Shown piece by piece: positions 11,436-22,457 of a DNA stretch of 64,000 bases (position 1 is the stretch's first letter; each line of letters begins with the position of its first letter). The notes below the pieces were generated by a model, which was given only the letters and a program-made list of their open reading frames with translations, had not been told where the DNA came from and made no database searches. The position numbers were made by a program, and so were the translations under genes. The DNA comes from Anolis sagrei (taxonomy: Eukaryota; Chordata; Lepidosauria; Squamata; Anolidae). The stretch spans positions 127,977,866 to 128,041,865 of the forward strand of contig NC_090023.1 of assembly GCF_037176765.1 (NCBI RefSeq), written 5' to 3'.

Positions 11436-12220
11436 TACTTAGGCGATCCCTCGTTTTCCGAGGATGATTGTCTTCCAATATTCTTGTGGGTCCGTATGTG
11501 GCTGTGGAGCCCTATTCTTGCTCTGCATCTTCCTTCGCAGTGAGGGCATTGGTTTCCAGGTGGAAGGAGGTCTTGGTCGGGGTTGGCTTGATGCGCCTTC
11601 CTCTTGGCACGCTTCTCCCTTTCGCCCTCCATTCGTGTCTCCTCAAATTCTGCAGCACTGCTGGTCACAGCTGACCTCCAGCTGGAGCGGTCAAGGGCCA
11701 GGGCTCCCCAGTTCTTAGTGTCTATGCCAGAGTTTTTAAGGTTGGCTTTGAGCCCATCTTTCAATCTCTTTTCCTGTCCACCAGCATTCCGTTTTCCGTT
11801 CTTGAGTTCGGAGTAGAGCAACTGCTCTGGGAGACGGTGGTCGGGCATCCGGACAACGTGGCCAGTTCAGCGGAGTTGATGGCGGAGGACCATCGCTTCA
11901 ATGCTGGTGGTCTTTGCTTCTTCCAGCATGCTGACGTTTGTCCGCCTGTCTTTCCAAGAGAATTGCAGGATTTTCCGAAGGCAGCGCTGATGGAATCGTT
12001 CCAGGAGTTGCATGTAGACAGTCCACGTTTCGCAGGCATATAGCAGGGCTGGGAGGACAATAGCTTTATAGACAAGCACCTTGGTATCCCTACGGATGTC
12101 CGGGTCCTCAAACACTCTCTGCTTCATTCGGAAAAATGCTGCGCTCGCAGAGATCAGACGGTGTTGTATTTTGGTGTCGATGTTGACTTTGGTGGAGAGG
12201 TGGCTGCCAAGGTAGCGGAA
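11436..12220 (-). pseudogene. LINE reverse transcriptase C-terminus with Cys/His motif
   Basis: The minus strand encodes a LINE RT thumb/C-terminal region in at least two frames. Recognisable pieces are TKIQHRLISASAAF (about 12150), YKAIVLPALLYACETWTVY (about 12070) and MPDHRLPEQLLYSEL (11848). A basic linker follows, then a Cys2His2-like knuckle CPHCEGRCRARIGLHSHIRTH at about 11505-11450. The fragment is truncated upstream by an AT microsatellite and ends just after the coding part. 'LLYACETW' and the terminal zinc-knuckle are known in RTE/jockey-like LINEs, but I cannot fix the clade. It is not a host gene. Confidence 0.7.
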
Positions 12221-12251
12221 ATACTATATATATTATAGTATATATAATATA

Positions 12252-12296
<45 letters not shown>

Positions 12297-12345
12297 TTAT
12301 AGTATAGTATATTATAATATAATATAGTATAAAATATATAGCCTG
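12221..12345. repeat. AT microsatellite
   Basis: An (AT)n tract of about 40 bases within a longer TATA/TATAGTA low-complexity run. It abuts the truncated LINE fragment. Confidence 0.9.
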
Positions 12346-12419
12346 AATACTAGTGGCTATATACCACTAAAGAGAAGATTCACTCCAATGGTTTTTTAGC
12401 TCTTCTCAGGAAGATCATG

Positions 12420-12622
12420 CTTAACAAAAAGGTTATGATTTTCCAAATGGTAGTGAATGCCAATTAATCTCCAAAAGGTCATCCTTCCAAAAGGCGTTGG
12501 GGGATTCTGGTTTTCCAAAAGCTTTAGGTCACCCAATGGGTTTCTACAGCAGAGCGGACATTTGAACCCTAGTCTCCAGAGTCCTACTTCAGTACTCAAA
12601 CCAGCACAGCACACTGGTTGTC
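12420..12622 (-). mobile_element. tRNA-derived SINE, minus strand
   Basis: On the minus strand the 3' part of a tRNA-like head is visible: TTTGAGTACTGAAGTAGGAC then GGGTTCAAATGTCC as B box, followed by the conserved 'CCCATTGGGTGACC' body. It is the same family as 405-606, moderately decayed. Confidence 0.6.
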
Positions 12623-14129
12623 ATATACATAGGATGGCAGCTCTACAGAAGACAACCTTATAAAGGGGAGTGTGTGATGAGAGTAGATGGAGTAATCCTA
12701 ATGCCATTCAGGGCAATCTAGTTGGTTGATTCTGTAAAAATAAGTGCACAAAATATTGGCTGATTTCAGTTATTTGTCTTTTATCCTGAAATGGCAAGCT
12801 GGAAGTTCACAGCAGTGTTTGTATGAATCTCCAAGCTGTCAGCTTGCACCATAAATAGGTTTTCACACGGGGAACAGGCAGGGAGGGGACGCAGCAAAGG
12901 CTCTATTTTTGATTAAACCATTTCGTTCCAGTGGCAGCATCTCTGCACAGTGAATGTTCTTCTCCTTAATAATCTCCTATGTCAATCGAGATGACAGCAA
13001 AAGATGCCAGGGAGATTACGACAGCTTTATGTAACCAAATGACATGGAGAATAGGCCCCCTATTTATAAATTATTATTATAATAATCATGCTGCCTTTGA
13101 GGGGGGAAATGAACCTCCATGTTGTTCATGCAGAACTTTTTTGGCAAATGTTCTTTCAATTTTTAAAAAGTTCCAACACGACTATCCAGAAAGCTGTAAC
13201 TACAAACTGCCAAAAGCATATATAACAAACTTTTTTTTGAAACGTCAAAACTATTCTAATCTTTAGGAAATCATATCCATTTTTGAAGAAAAGCACTGGC
13301 AAATATCCTTTTTATTCCCTTTCTCCACTATCTGTTTTTTCAAAGCCAGGCAATGGTAATAATAAAGGGTCCTCTTTTTCAGAAGGAGGGAAATGATACC
13401 TGCCTTCACTCAAGGAATGCCTGGGAAGAAAAGAAAATAGCAGATGTTGAGACATTGCTGCTTGCTTTAAATTCACTGCAATATTTCCTTATTGAAGCAT
13501 ACATGCTGTTGTTATTGTGTGCCTTCAAGAAATTCTTGGCCTACGGGCCCCTCTTGGAGGTGGACCATTAGACACACCGACACTTTAAATGCTCCAATGA
13601 AATTTTATTGAATTTCCTGCCACCACAAAGCACCAACCAGCAATGATGCCCGATGGAGTCCTTAGTCACACAGGACACAGATCCTAGCTTTGTTTTTTTC
13701 AACCAGTTAGGAGCTGGCACAGTTTTCTTTAACAACTGTCAAAAGAAATAAAAATGTTCTGTGTTCACAATTGCCGAATGCCAGTATTTTGGAGTGCTTT
13801 CTCTGCTGACATCCTCTTTGGCCATTGAAAATAAACCTCTTGCCTGTAACTGATTTGGCTTTATGGAAGAGCTATACATACCTGGTTTTCGAAACCACGA
13901 TTCTTGCTGTAGCTGAAATCACTCAACATCTTTGTGTTTGTCCTTTCCATTAACACACAAGAAATCCAAATAACGCCTCCAGTAAAATCGAATTAATTTT
14001 GAGATAAAGTAGGGAAACACTGCTTTGTCCTGAATTAATTTGATACTTGGTATGATACATGGTCCTTCCAGGTATGGGCCCAGTATGAATTGAGCCCAGA
14101 GACCACATCACGCAATCCCTCGGTCCACA
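12623..14129. other. Intergenic; one SINE scrap
   Basis: No gene seen. Bases 13500-13560 hold a short piece of the 'GTGCCTTCAAGAAATTCTTG' SINE body. The rest has no recognisable feature. Confidence 0.45.
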
Positions 14130-16450
14130 CAGTCATAGAATCATAGAATCATAGAATCAAAGAGTTGGAAGAGACCTCATGGGCCATCCAGTCCAACCCC
14201 CTGCCAAGAAGCAGGAATATTGCATTCAAATCACCCCTGACAAATGGCCATCCAGCCTCTGCTTAAAAGCTTCCAAAGAAGGAGCCTCCACCACACTCCG
14301 GGGCAGAGAGTTCCACTGCTGAACGGCTCTCACAGTCAGGAAGTTCTTCCTAATGTTCAGATGGAATCTCCTCTCTTGTAGTTTGAAGCCATTGTTCCGC
14401 GTCCTAGTCTCCAAGGAAGCAGAAAACAAGCTTGCTCCCTCCTCCCTGTGGCTTCCTCTCACATATTTATACATGGCTATCATATCTCCTCTCAGCCTTC
14501 TCTTCTTCAGGCTAAACATGCCCAGTTCCCTAAGCCGCTCCTCATAGGGCTTGTTCTCCAGACCCTTGATCATTTTAGTCGCCCTCCTCTGGACACATTC
14601 CAGCTTGTCAATATCTCTCTTGAATTGTGGTGCCCAGAATTGGACACAGTATTCCAGATGTGGTCTAACCAAAGCAGAATAGAGGGGTAGCATTACTTCC
14701 TTAGATCTAGACACTATGCTCCTATTGATGCAGGCCAAAATCCCATTGGCTTTTTTTGCTGCCACATCACATTGTTGGCTCATGCTTAACTTGTTGTCCA
14801 CGAGGACTCCAAGATCTTTTTCACATGTACTGCTCTCGAGCCAGGCGTCCCCCATTCTGAATCTTTGCATTTCATTTTTTCTGCCAAAGTGGAGTATCTT
14901 GCATTTGTCACTGTTGAACTTCATTTTGTTAGTTTTGGCCCATCTCTCTAATCTGTCAAGATTAGGGACTTGAACTCATTAAGAGCGGATAGGTATTCCT
15001 GTCCTCTGGACTATTGGCTATCCCTCCCAATTTGGTGTCATCTGCAAACTTGATGATCCTGCCTTCTAGCCCTTCATCTAAGTCATTAATAAAGATGTTG
15101 AACAGGACTGGGCCCAGGACGGAACCCTGCGGCACTCCGCTCGTCACTTCTTTCCAAGATGAAGAGGAAGCATTAGTGAGCACTCTCTGTGTTCGTCCAC
15201 TTAACCAATTACAGATCCACCTCACCGTAGTTTTGCCTAGCCCACATTGGACTAGTTTCCTTGCCAGAAGGTCATGGGGGACCTTGTCGAAGGCCTTACT
15301 GAAATCCAGGTACGCTACATCCACGGCATTCCCCGCATCTACCCAGCTTGTAGCTCTATCGAAGAAAGAGATCAGATTAGTCTGGCATGACTTGGTTTTG
15401 ATAAATCCATGTTGACTATTAGCGATGACTGCATTTGTTTCTAAGTGTTTGCAGACCGCTTCCTTAACAATCTTTTCCAGAATCTTGCCCGGTATCGACG
15501 TGAGGCTGACCGGACGGTAGTTGTTTGGGTCAACCTTTTTTCCCTTCTTGAAGATTGGGACCACATTGGCCCTCCTCCAATCTGCTGGAACTTCTCCTGT
15601 TCTCCAAGAACTCTCAAAGATGGTTGCCAATGGTTCCGAAATGACTTCCGCTAGTTCCTTCAGTACTCTTGGGTGTAGTTGATCTGGCCCTGGGGACTTG
15701 AACTCATTAAGAGCGGATAGGTATTCCTGGACGACTTCTTTCCCAATTTGGGGTTGGATGTCCTCCAGTCCCTCATCCACTCCATCTTGCTGAGGTTGAA
15801 GACTCTCTATTTGTGAGAAGACCGAGGCAAAGAAGGCATTAAGTAGTTCTGCCTTTTCCCTGTCCCCTGTCAGCATTGCCCCATCTTCTCCTCGAAGAGG
15901 TCCTATCGCCTCCTTGTTTTTCCTTTTTCTACTGACATAAGAATAGAAGCCCTTTTTATTGTTTTTAATGTCCCTGGCAAGTCTGAGCTCGTTTTTTGCT
16001 TTAGCTTTGCGGACCTTTTCCCTACAGGTTTTGGCTATTTGTTTGAATTCTTCTTTGGTGATTTCTCACTTTTTCCACTTCTTGTGCATGTCTCTTTTGT
16101 GTCTTAGCACAGTTAGAAGTTCTTTGGACATCCATTCTGGCTTCTTTGCACTTGTCCTATTTTTTCTCTTTGTTGGCACGGTTTGCAATTGCGCCTTGAG
16201 TATTTCACTCTTGAGAAATTCCCATCCATCCGTAGCTCCCTTGTCTTTTAGTATCTGTGTCCACGGAATGCTGCTCAGCGTTTCCTTCATTTTTTGGAAA
16301 TCAGCTCTCCTAAAGTCCAAAATGCGGGTTTGACTTGTCTTAGTTTTGGCCTTCCTTTGTACCTCAAATTGCAGGAGCACATGGTCACTTGCCCCTAAGA
16401 ATCCTACCACTTCGACCGCATCGATCAGGTCCTCTCCAATATTCTCAGGT
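14130..16450 (-). mobile_element. CR1 LINE, 5'-truncated, near-complete RT
   Basis: A minus-strand CR1 LINE ending near 14130 in the diagnostic CR1 3' terminus, tandem ATTCTATG octamers (seen as CATAGAAT here). Parts from 5' to 3': an endonuclease tail and linker (16410-16066), reverse transcriptase (15876-14962) with [54 protein letters not shown] and FADDTK, and the C-terminal domain (14924-14226) with CVQRRATKMIKG and FFTVRAVQQWN-type sequence (here NFLTVRAVQQWNSLP). Most of the endonuclease is missing. The RT and C-terminal frames are separated by a local rearrangement: a 37-base copy of upstream CR1 sequence replaces the normal bases at 14965-15001. The element is dead but fairly young. 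Confidence 0.93.
14965..15001. repeat. 37-nt internal copy within CR1 (matches 15693-15729)
   Basis: Both intervals read GGGACTTGAACTCATTAAGA and continue GCGGATAGGTATTCCTG without a mismatch. The second copy sits 728 bases away in the same orientation, in the RT domain of the same CR1. In the copy at 14965 the surrounding CR1 sequence lacks the segment normally found there. Confidence 0.9.
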
Positions 16451-16469
16451 CTGGAAAACCTACTCCCCC

Positions 16470-16682
16470 AAAATTAAAAGAACTTACCCAGCCACCCTTA
16501 AAGTACTCGTGGAGTCCTCCTGGTGAGTAAAAATGATGTGCCAGGAAACTTGGTGGGAGTGAGGAGGAAAATCACTCCTCCCCCCCCCCTCCACCCAGTC
16601 TCCTGGCACATCATTTCTATGAGCCAAGAGGACTCCAGAAGTACTTTAAGGGCAGTTGAGTAAGTTCTTTTAATTTTTACAG
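16470..16682. mobile_element. Palindromic MITE
   Basis: Long inverted arms run AAATTAAAAGAACTTACCCA … TGATGTGCCAGGA and TCCTGGCACATCA … TAAGTTCTTTTAATTTT. They are about 80-90 bases each with a few mismatches, around a C-rich centre. It lies just beyond the 5' break of the CR1 copy. There is no transposase, and the family is unknown. Confidence 0.7.
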
Positions 16683-17970
16683 GCTTGTTTTGGGGGGTTG
16701 GGTGCCCTCCTGGAAGTTACCGGGAGGGCACCTAGACACCTCTCTGGGAAGCAATGGCTTTTGAGAGGAGTTGTGGGGACTTAAATGCACACCTAAGCAT
16801 GATTTTTAAATCTGCTTAGATGCATGTTTAAGTGATATCTGGAAGCAGCCCTAGAGTTCTCATTATGTGTGTATATGCAAATACGGTATTTCAAAATCTA
16901 AAAGAATAGAAATCCCAAACATTTCTGGTTCCCAAGCATTTTGGAAAATGGATATTCAACCTGTCTGTGTCTGTATATCAGTTTGCTGGGAAATATGAGC
17001 ACAAGGGAGCTACTGCATTCATGCCCTGATGGGGAGCTCCTCGTGAATGGTCAACCCTATTGAAACAGACAGGTCTTTGGTCTATTTTAGCAGAGATCTT
17101 TCCATGTTCCTATTATAAAGTAAAAAGCAATAAAGATAAAACAGTACCTCGTATATTGAATTTCCAACATAATGTATTCAGGCCAGCAATAAATTTCAGC
17201 AGTTACTTCAGGAAAACCTTTAAAAATATTTCATAGTAGCAGAAACTGAGGCTAAGGGATTAGGTTTCTATCTGAACGACTGTAGAGAGTTGAATTTTCT
17301 TCACAGAATAATAGAGCTGGGTATATATTTGCAAAATCCAGCAATGGTTGCAGATGGCCTGAAATGACAATACACAGAAAATTGATCTTAGCCACAGATA
17401 AGAGAACCAAATTGACATTTTTTGAGCAACACTGAGGCACATGGGTATATAAATGTAATAAAGGTACACTTCAGTAGATACAATATTGCCCACATATCTG
17501 CAAGGGATATGTTCCCAGACTTTGCATGGATAATGGCAAACCCAACTGAAATGAAGGACTTCTGAGCCAAGAATATGACAAAGACACATTGGTGGACCTA
17601 GAAAGAGCTTAATGAGAGTATGTTTTATGGAACATGGATAAATGAAATCATGATCACTGATCCGATGGATATGGGGTAAGAGAGGTAACATTTCAGTTGC
17701 TCATTTTTCTTGTTAATAAAATATAGGGAATATGCATCATGTTCTAGAATGAGAACAGAGTTGTACCTGCATACTAATGATCAGGGTCAGTCCTAAACAA
17801 TCTGAAGCAAAGGACAAGATAGGATTCTATGAACCTGGTAATTGAATCTTAATGGAAATAGAACAGTGTCCTCCATTTCTCCAACCCTGGGGGGTGGAAG
17901 GGAAATTGAAGAGGTGTGGAATTGACTGTACAGTGCACAGAATATTGTCATCCAACAGGAGACTCAGAAG
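16683..17970. other. Intergenic with DNA-transposon scraps
   Basis: Bases 16885-16970 (AAATCTAAAAGAATAGAAAT … GGATATTCAACCTGT) and 17480-17560 resemble ends of old Tigger-like elements. No gene is seen. A 143-codon frame on the minus strand has no domain. Confidence 0.35.
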
Positions 17971-18011
<41 letters not shown>

Positions 18012-18066
18012 CTTCTTCTTCTTCTTCTTCTTCTTCTTCTTCTTCTTCTTCTTCTTCTTCTTCTTC
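17971..18066. repeat. Compound (GTT)n-(CTT)n microsatellite
   Basis: About 13 GTT units are followed directly by about 18 CTT units. The long homopolymeric Gln/Glu/Leu/Val/Ser 'proteins' across it are artefacts. Confidence 0.95.
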
Positions 18067-18172
18067 CAAAGGCTGGGTGCCCATCTGTTGGGGCTGCTTT
18101 GATTGTGCTTTTCCTGCATGGAAGAAGGGGGTTAGACTGGATGGCCCCTGGGGTTTTCCACTGAAATACTGT
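18067..18172 (+). mobile_element. CR1 3'-end fragment
   Basis: GGCTGGGTGCCCATCTGTTG … GACTGGATGGCCCCTGGGG matches the extreme 3' part of the CR1 at 14130, in plus orientation. The terminal octamer repeat is lost and the microsatellite replaces the upstream part. Confidence 0.7.
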
Positions 18173-20165
18173 TAAGTTTATGGTGAAAATGTTTGTGTGA
18201 AACATGAAAATTAGTCTGATCTGAGAAGCACGGTGAGTCATCTCTATAAAAATGTTCTGAATCTCAAACTATTATTTTTACTCATGCTTAAAAATTATGA
18301 GATTAAATAAAAATGAAAAGCATCACATTTGGAACTGTGCATTTCTTCTGTCATATATTAATATGCTACTGGTATGCTGAACTTTACAACCAATGTCAAG
18401 ATGAGAGCTTGGAAATATAACGATGCAATTCATCACTTTTTTTTATTAAGGAGGAGCAAAGATGTTACTTTTAAGCATCAGAAATATTAACTTTGCATTA
18501 CTAGAATAACAACTCAAATTTACTAATTAATTCAAAATGTGATTAAGGGAGTTATTTTGGGTGTGTGTGTGGCATTTTTGACCATTCATCAACATGCTAT
18601 TAATGACTATCATAACATATTACTTAATACATAACATAACATGTTACCTTCTGTCAGTGTCAAACCAAATTCTGGTTGGACATATCTGAACCAAACAAAG
18701 TTTCAAAATTCAAATTTACTTTGGTCTTCCACATTTGCACACTGATCGTAGTCTGCTGGGTTTCATATAAATCTTAATTTGGGGGGGGGGGTCCAATTTC
18801 TCAGTAACAGAACCCTCAGAGATGTAGATTGGTGGGGCATCAGCACTCCTTGGTAGAGAAGGCTAAAGTTCCTGTGAAACTACAACTCCCACAGGTTCCA
18901 CAGCACTGAGCCGTGGCAAATAAAGTGGTGTGTTTATTTATAAAGTGCTGTAAATCCTATACACAATCCCAACAGCCGTATTTGAGTTGCAATCGCTTCC
19001 ATTCTCCCCACGTTAACTCTAGCAAATTATAGACCTAAACCCCCAAACACATTTCCTCTAGTTCTTTAGAAAGCACACCAGAACACCCTACTTAAAAAAC
19101 ATTTCATGTCCTTTGTCATGCACCAGAGTGAAGTATGGATTGCTTTGCTAGAACACTGATGTGATTTAAAAAAATATTTCCAACCATGGAAACTAAAGTT
19201 GACCTGAGAGCTCCCTTTTTAAATTGCAAGTCCTTTTTCATCTTTATATATTTCCTCCTTCCATTTTTGTATCCATTACAGTTGCTTCTGTCTGTTGCTA
19301 GCATTTTCTTTTTGTCACTGAGCACCTTCCCTGATTGTGGCAATCAGCCTCAATAACAGCTCAATCCTCCAATGTCTGTATGGAAGCAAATCCCACTGAG
19401 GGCGCTCCCAGACAGCATCAAAATTCGGATTACATAAGTGGGTTTCAAAATCACAGGATCTGACAGCAAGCCCAGGCACAGACCTGTCAGTTCCTGGAAA
19501 TGGTCTCCCACCATCCTGACACCTTCCTTTGTACAAGTCCACAAGATGGACAGGGGACATCCAGTGAAGTTTAAAAAAAAAATCTCTGAGAGACGTATAT
19601 GCGCTCATGTGAATATCTTAATGTACACACAAACAGATTTCTTATCTCCCCTCGCCCAACTAAAAATTCAATCTCTGTAATATCATTAAGATCAGAACTA
19701 AGGAATGGTTGCAGAGAGTTGTGCTTCTGTTTATATTTTTCACAGCCCAGATCAACTGTTTTGGGCTTTTGAAATGTGCACATGTGCTGGAACAGTCCAC
19801 ACTAGGGTATAGGAAGGAAGTCAAGGTTTAAAGCACACCTTTTAAGCATGTGATTTTCAGCTGTTAACCCAATTCAGTCCACACTTTCGCGAAATGTCAT
19901 TTAGCCACCCCCCCCCTTTTATCCTGACTTCTTCTGGGTTTTAGTACATGTGTAAAAGGGCCCTGATTTCAATGAGGCTCACTTCACATTAGATGAGTAT
20001 AGGAACATGACCTTGGTTCCTCCTTTTTTATGTACAATGGGCTCTCTGTATTCAGTGAAATTTGTTTTCTGAATGTCAAAAGCATTTGTTTTTCCCTGAA
20101 GCATCATTTGAACACACCAGGGGACAACACTGAAGTGTGTGTACTATAGGTATCGTCTAGGTGTG
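18173..20165. other. Intergenic; one MITE family A fragment
   Basis: Bases 18825-18950 carry the right half of a family A MITE (GGCTAAAGTTCCTGTGAAAC … GAGCCGTGGC). The remainder shows no gene or clear repeat. Confidence 0.45.
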
Positions 20166-20167
20166 CC

Positions 20168-20886
20168 CTTAGTGGCTGCTCCCAAACTCTTGGAAGCACC
20201 TCTTGTTGCACCTCGGAGTAGATTCGCCTTGCTGAAGATACCAAACTGCACACAGGCAGAAGTCTTTATAGTTTATTAAAAATAAAGGGTAAAAAGTTCT
20301 TAAAGTCAAAGGTTAATGTTCCAACAGATCAAGATCATATAGCACTTTAAGCTTAATCCAAAAAGGCACCAGCAAAGCAAAAGCCCAAGAGAATATGACA
20401 AAGTCCTGAAACCATGAACACAATAACGGTATGATAAAACCACACAAGCAAAGGCAAGTTTCTTAGTTGAATGCAAAGTTGCTTTGACAAAAGTTTGGTC
20501 TCACACACATAGCTTAATACCCTTTGCAAAACATGAAGACGTTTCTTTGGCCCTTGGCCTCCCTCTTGTTAGCTATCCTTTCACTCCTTCAGACTCGGAA
20601 TTCCAAATGGTCTAAGGTTTCCATTTCGTCAGGGCCAGTCTGTTTGTTAGTGTCAGCCTGTTTCCCTGCTTGCTCATTATCAGGCTGAGAACTATCCTCC
20701 TTGTCTGAGTCAATCTGCACCTACACCTGGCTGTTTTCAGTATCAACGCTCTCATTCCTTGCTGTGGAATGAGAGTGCTGCACTTCTTCATTGTCTATAA
20801 CAGGGACATCTTGAACCAAGCTGTGAACCTGAGTTCCATCATCCTCATCAGAGACAGTCTGTGATTCCAGCTGAGTCACAACACCT
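20168..20886 (-). mobile_element. Probable solo LTR (family uncertain)
   Basis: About 715 bp whose minus strand begins TGTTGTGACTCAGC and ends …GGGCACA (TG…CA). It has an AATAAA placed about 110 bases before that end, followed by a GT-rich stretch, as in the R/U5 part of an LTR. No gag or pol and no second LTR are nearby, and no flanking duplication could be confirmed. A retrovirus-like or Gypsy-like solo LTR is the best guess. Age cannot be judged from one copy. Confidence 0.4.
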
Positions 20887-22010
20887 CTTTAGAAAAGCAT
20901 GATACACTTTCAGATTGAAGCAAAAACATTTTAATAAGCTTGGGTTTTGCCCATTAATAGCAGAGGATGGGTGTGTCATGGGGAGGTGGCAGACTGGCAA
21001 CAGGTTGCACACAGCATCATTCTGATGGGGGCATTATCAAAGATGGCAATCCTCCTTCTGTGCCAGTTTGCCATCTCCACACGACAAAGTCCTCAATGAA
21101 TAGAGCATTAGACTACTTCAAGAGGCCTCGAATCAAGTTCCATTTCTGACCTTTGAAGGAAATGCTGATGAATAGAATCAAATCTGACAATAACAGGGAG
21201 TAAGTTTCATTGAACCTAATTTACATGTGAAGCAACATGCCAAGAGTGCAAAGTAAGGGCTCTACATGAACATGCCACAGGAGGCAGGCAGAAGAAAAGT
21301 GATTCGTTATCATCAGACACCAACTTGCAGCATGACTTCTTCTCAAACAAGTGGCCTCCAGATGGTTTGAGTCCCATAACCCCCAAGTAGCATGATCACT
21401 GAATGGGAATTATAGAAATGATAGGCTAACACAGCTGGAGGACACCCAAGCTAGCTCAACAGCGCTCTTGGCTCTTTAAAAACATTTTCCCCATGACAAA
21501 ATTTCACATTAACTTACAAATATAATAGGATATGCCAATCTTCCTCCCCCTACCTCCCACATCCAAAGTGTATTTATGGACCTAAATATATACCACTGTC
21601 AATTACAATGGGTATAGCCTATCTCTGAAGTACTGATTGATGGGTTGTGTTCTATCCATTTCCCCCCAAAATGTACATTTCTAAAATGTTTGATCAAGAG
21701 ATGATTTGAGTCTACATTTTACACAAAAAGCAAAAAGGATGAAAGGCCTCCAGGTTTCTTCACTTATATCTTCTTTAATTTCTGCGCTTGGCGATCTGAC
21801 TGTATGATCATTTTTTCTCATAATACTAATGCCCATAATGCCCATTAGATACATTTCTATCGAAGAATATTGTCTGGGGGACTCAGCCAGGGAAGTGGAA
21901 GAAGTGGTCCCAAGGTCCCTCATCCTTCATCTCATGCCTGGGCTTGGCTTAGGAGTGGGTGGTGACCCCAGTGACCTTTATGATTAATCAAATGATAAAT
22001 GAGACCCACT

Positions 22011-22068
22011 AATTCAGTGTTACTTGCTTTCATATATACACACATATCCAAGCAAGTAACACTGAATT
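22011..22068. repeat. Perfect 19-bp hairpin
   Basis: AATTCAGTGTTACTTGCTT (22011-22029) is followed by a 20-base loop and its exact complement AAGCAAGTAACACTGAATT (22050-22068). Confidence 0.9.
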
Positions 22069-22396
22069 TTTTTTTAAATGGCAGTGCTAGCCACCCACCA
22101 ATTTGTCATGCATTCCTCTCTCCATGCCATGCTGATCTAGAGGGACATTGTTAGCAAAATAATATGTTTTCCCCCTGAAAACTACAGAGCAAGAAGTGAG
22201 TTTTTGAAAACTGTATTACAGCCTAAAAGAAGTGCTTTCACTATCAAAATAGTTATACAAAGTTCCTACAACTCTGAAATAGAGGTGGGTATAGATTCTT
22301 TTACTGTTTCAGATGACCCCTAGTATATGCTTATCATTTGCAAATAAGTCTTTTACCCCCTCTAATTTTCCATATCTATATCCTAAAAATAGACAG

Positions 22397-22457
22397 GGTT
22401 TAAATATATGCATATTAAATGTGGCATCAGGAATTTTAATATGCATATATTTAAACC
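22397..22457. repeat. Perfect 23-bp hairpin
   Basis: The left arm at 22397-22419 (core TTTAAATATATGCATATTAA) and the right arm at 22435-22457 are exact complements around a 15-base loop. Confidence 0.9.

Noticed and set aside
14962-15876. 304-codon RT frame as a host gene
   Set aside because: Part of a CR1 LINE with the diagnostic octamer 3' end.
17827-18241. Poly-Gln/Glu, poly-Leu/Val, poly-Arg/Thr open frames
   Set aside because: Produced by the (GTT)n-(CTT)n microsatellite in all frames.
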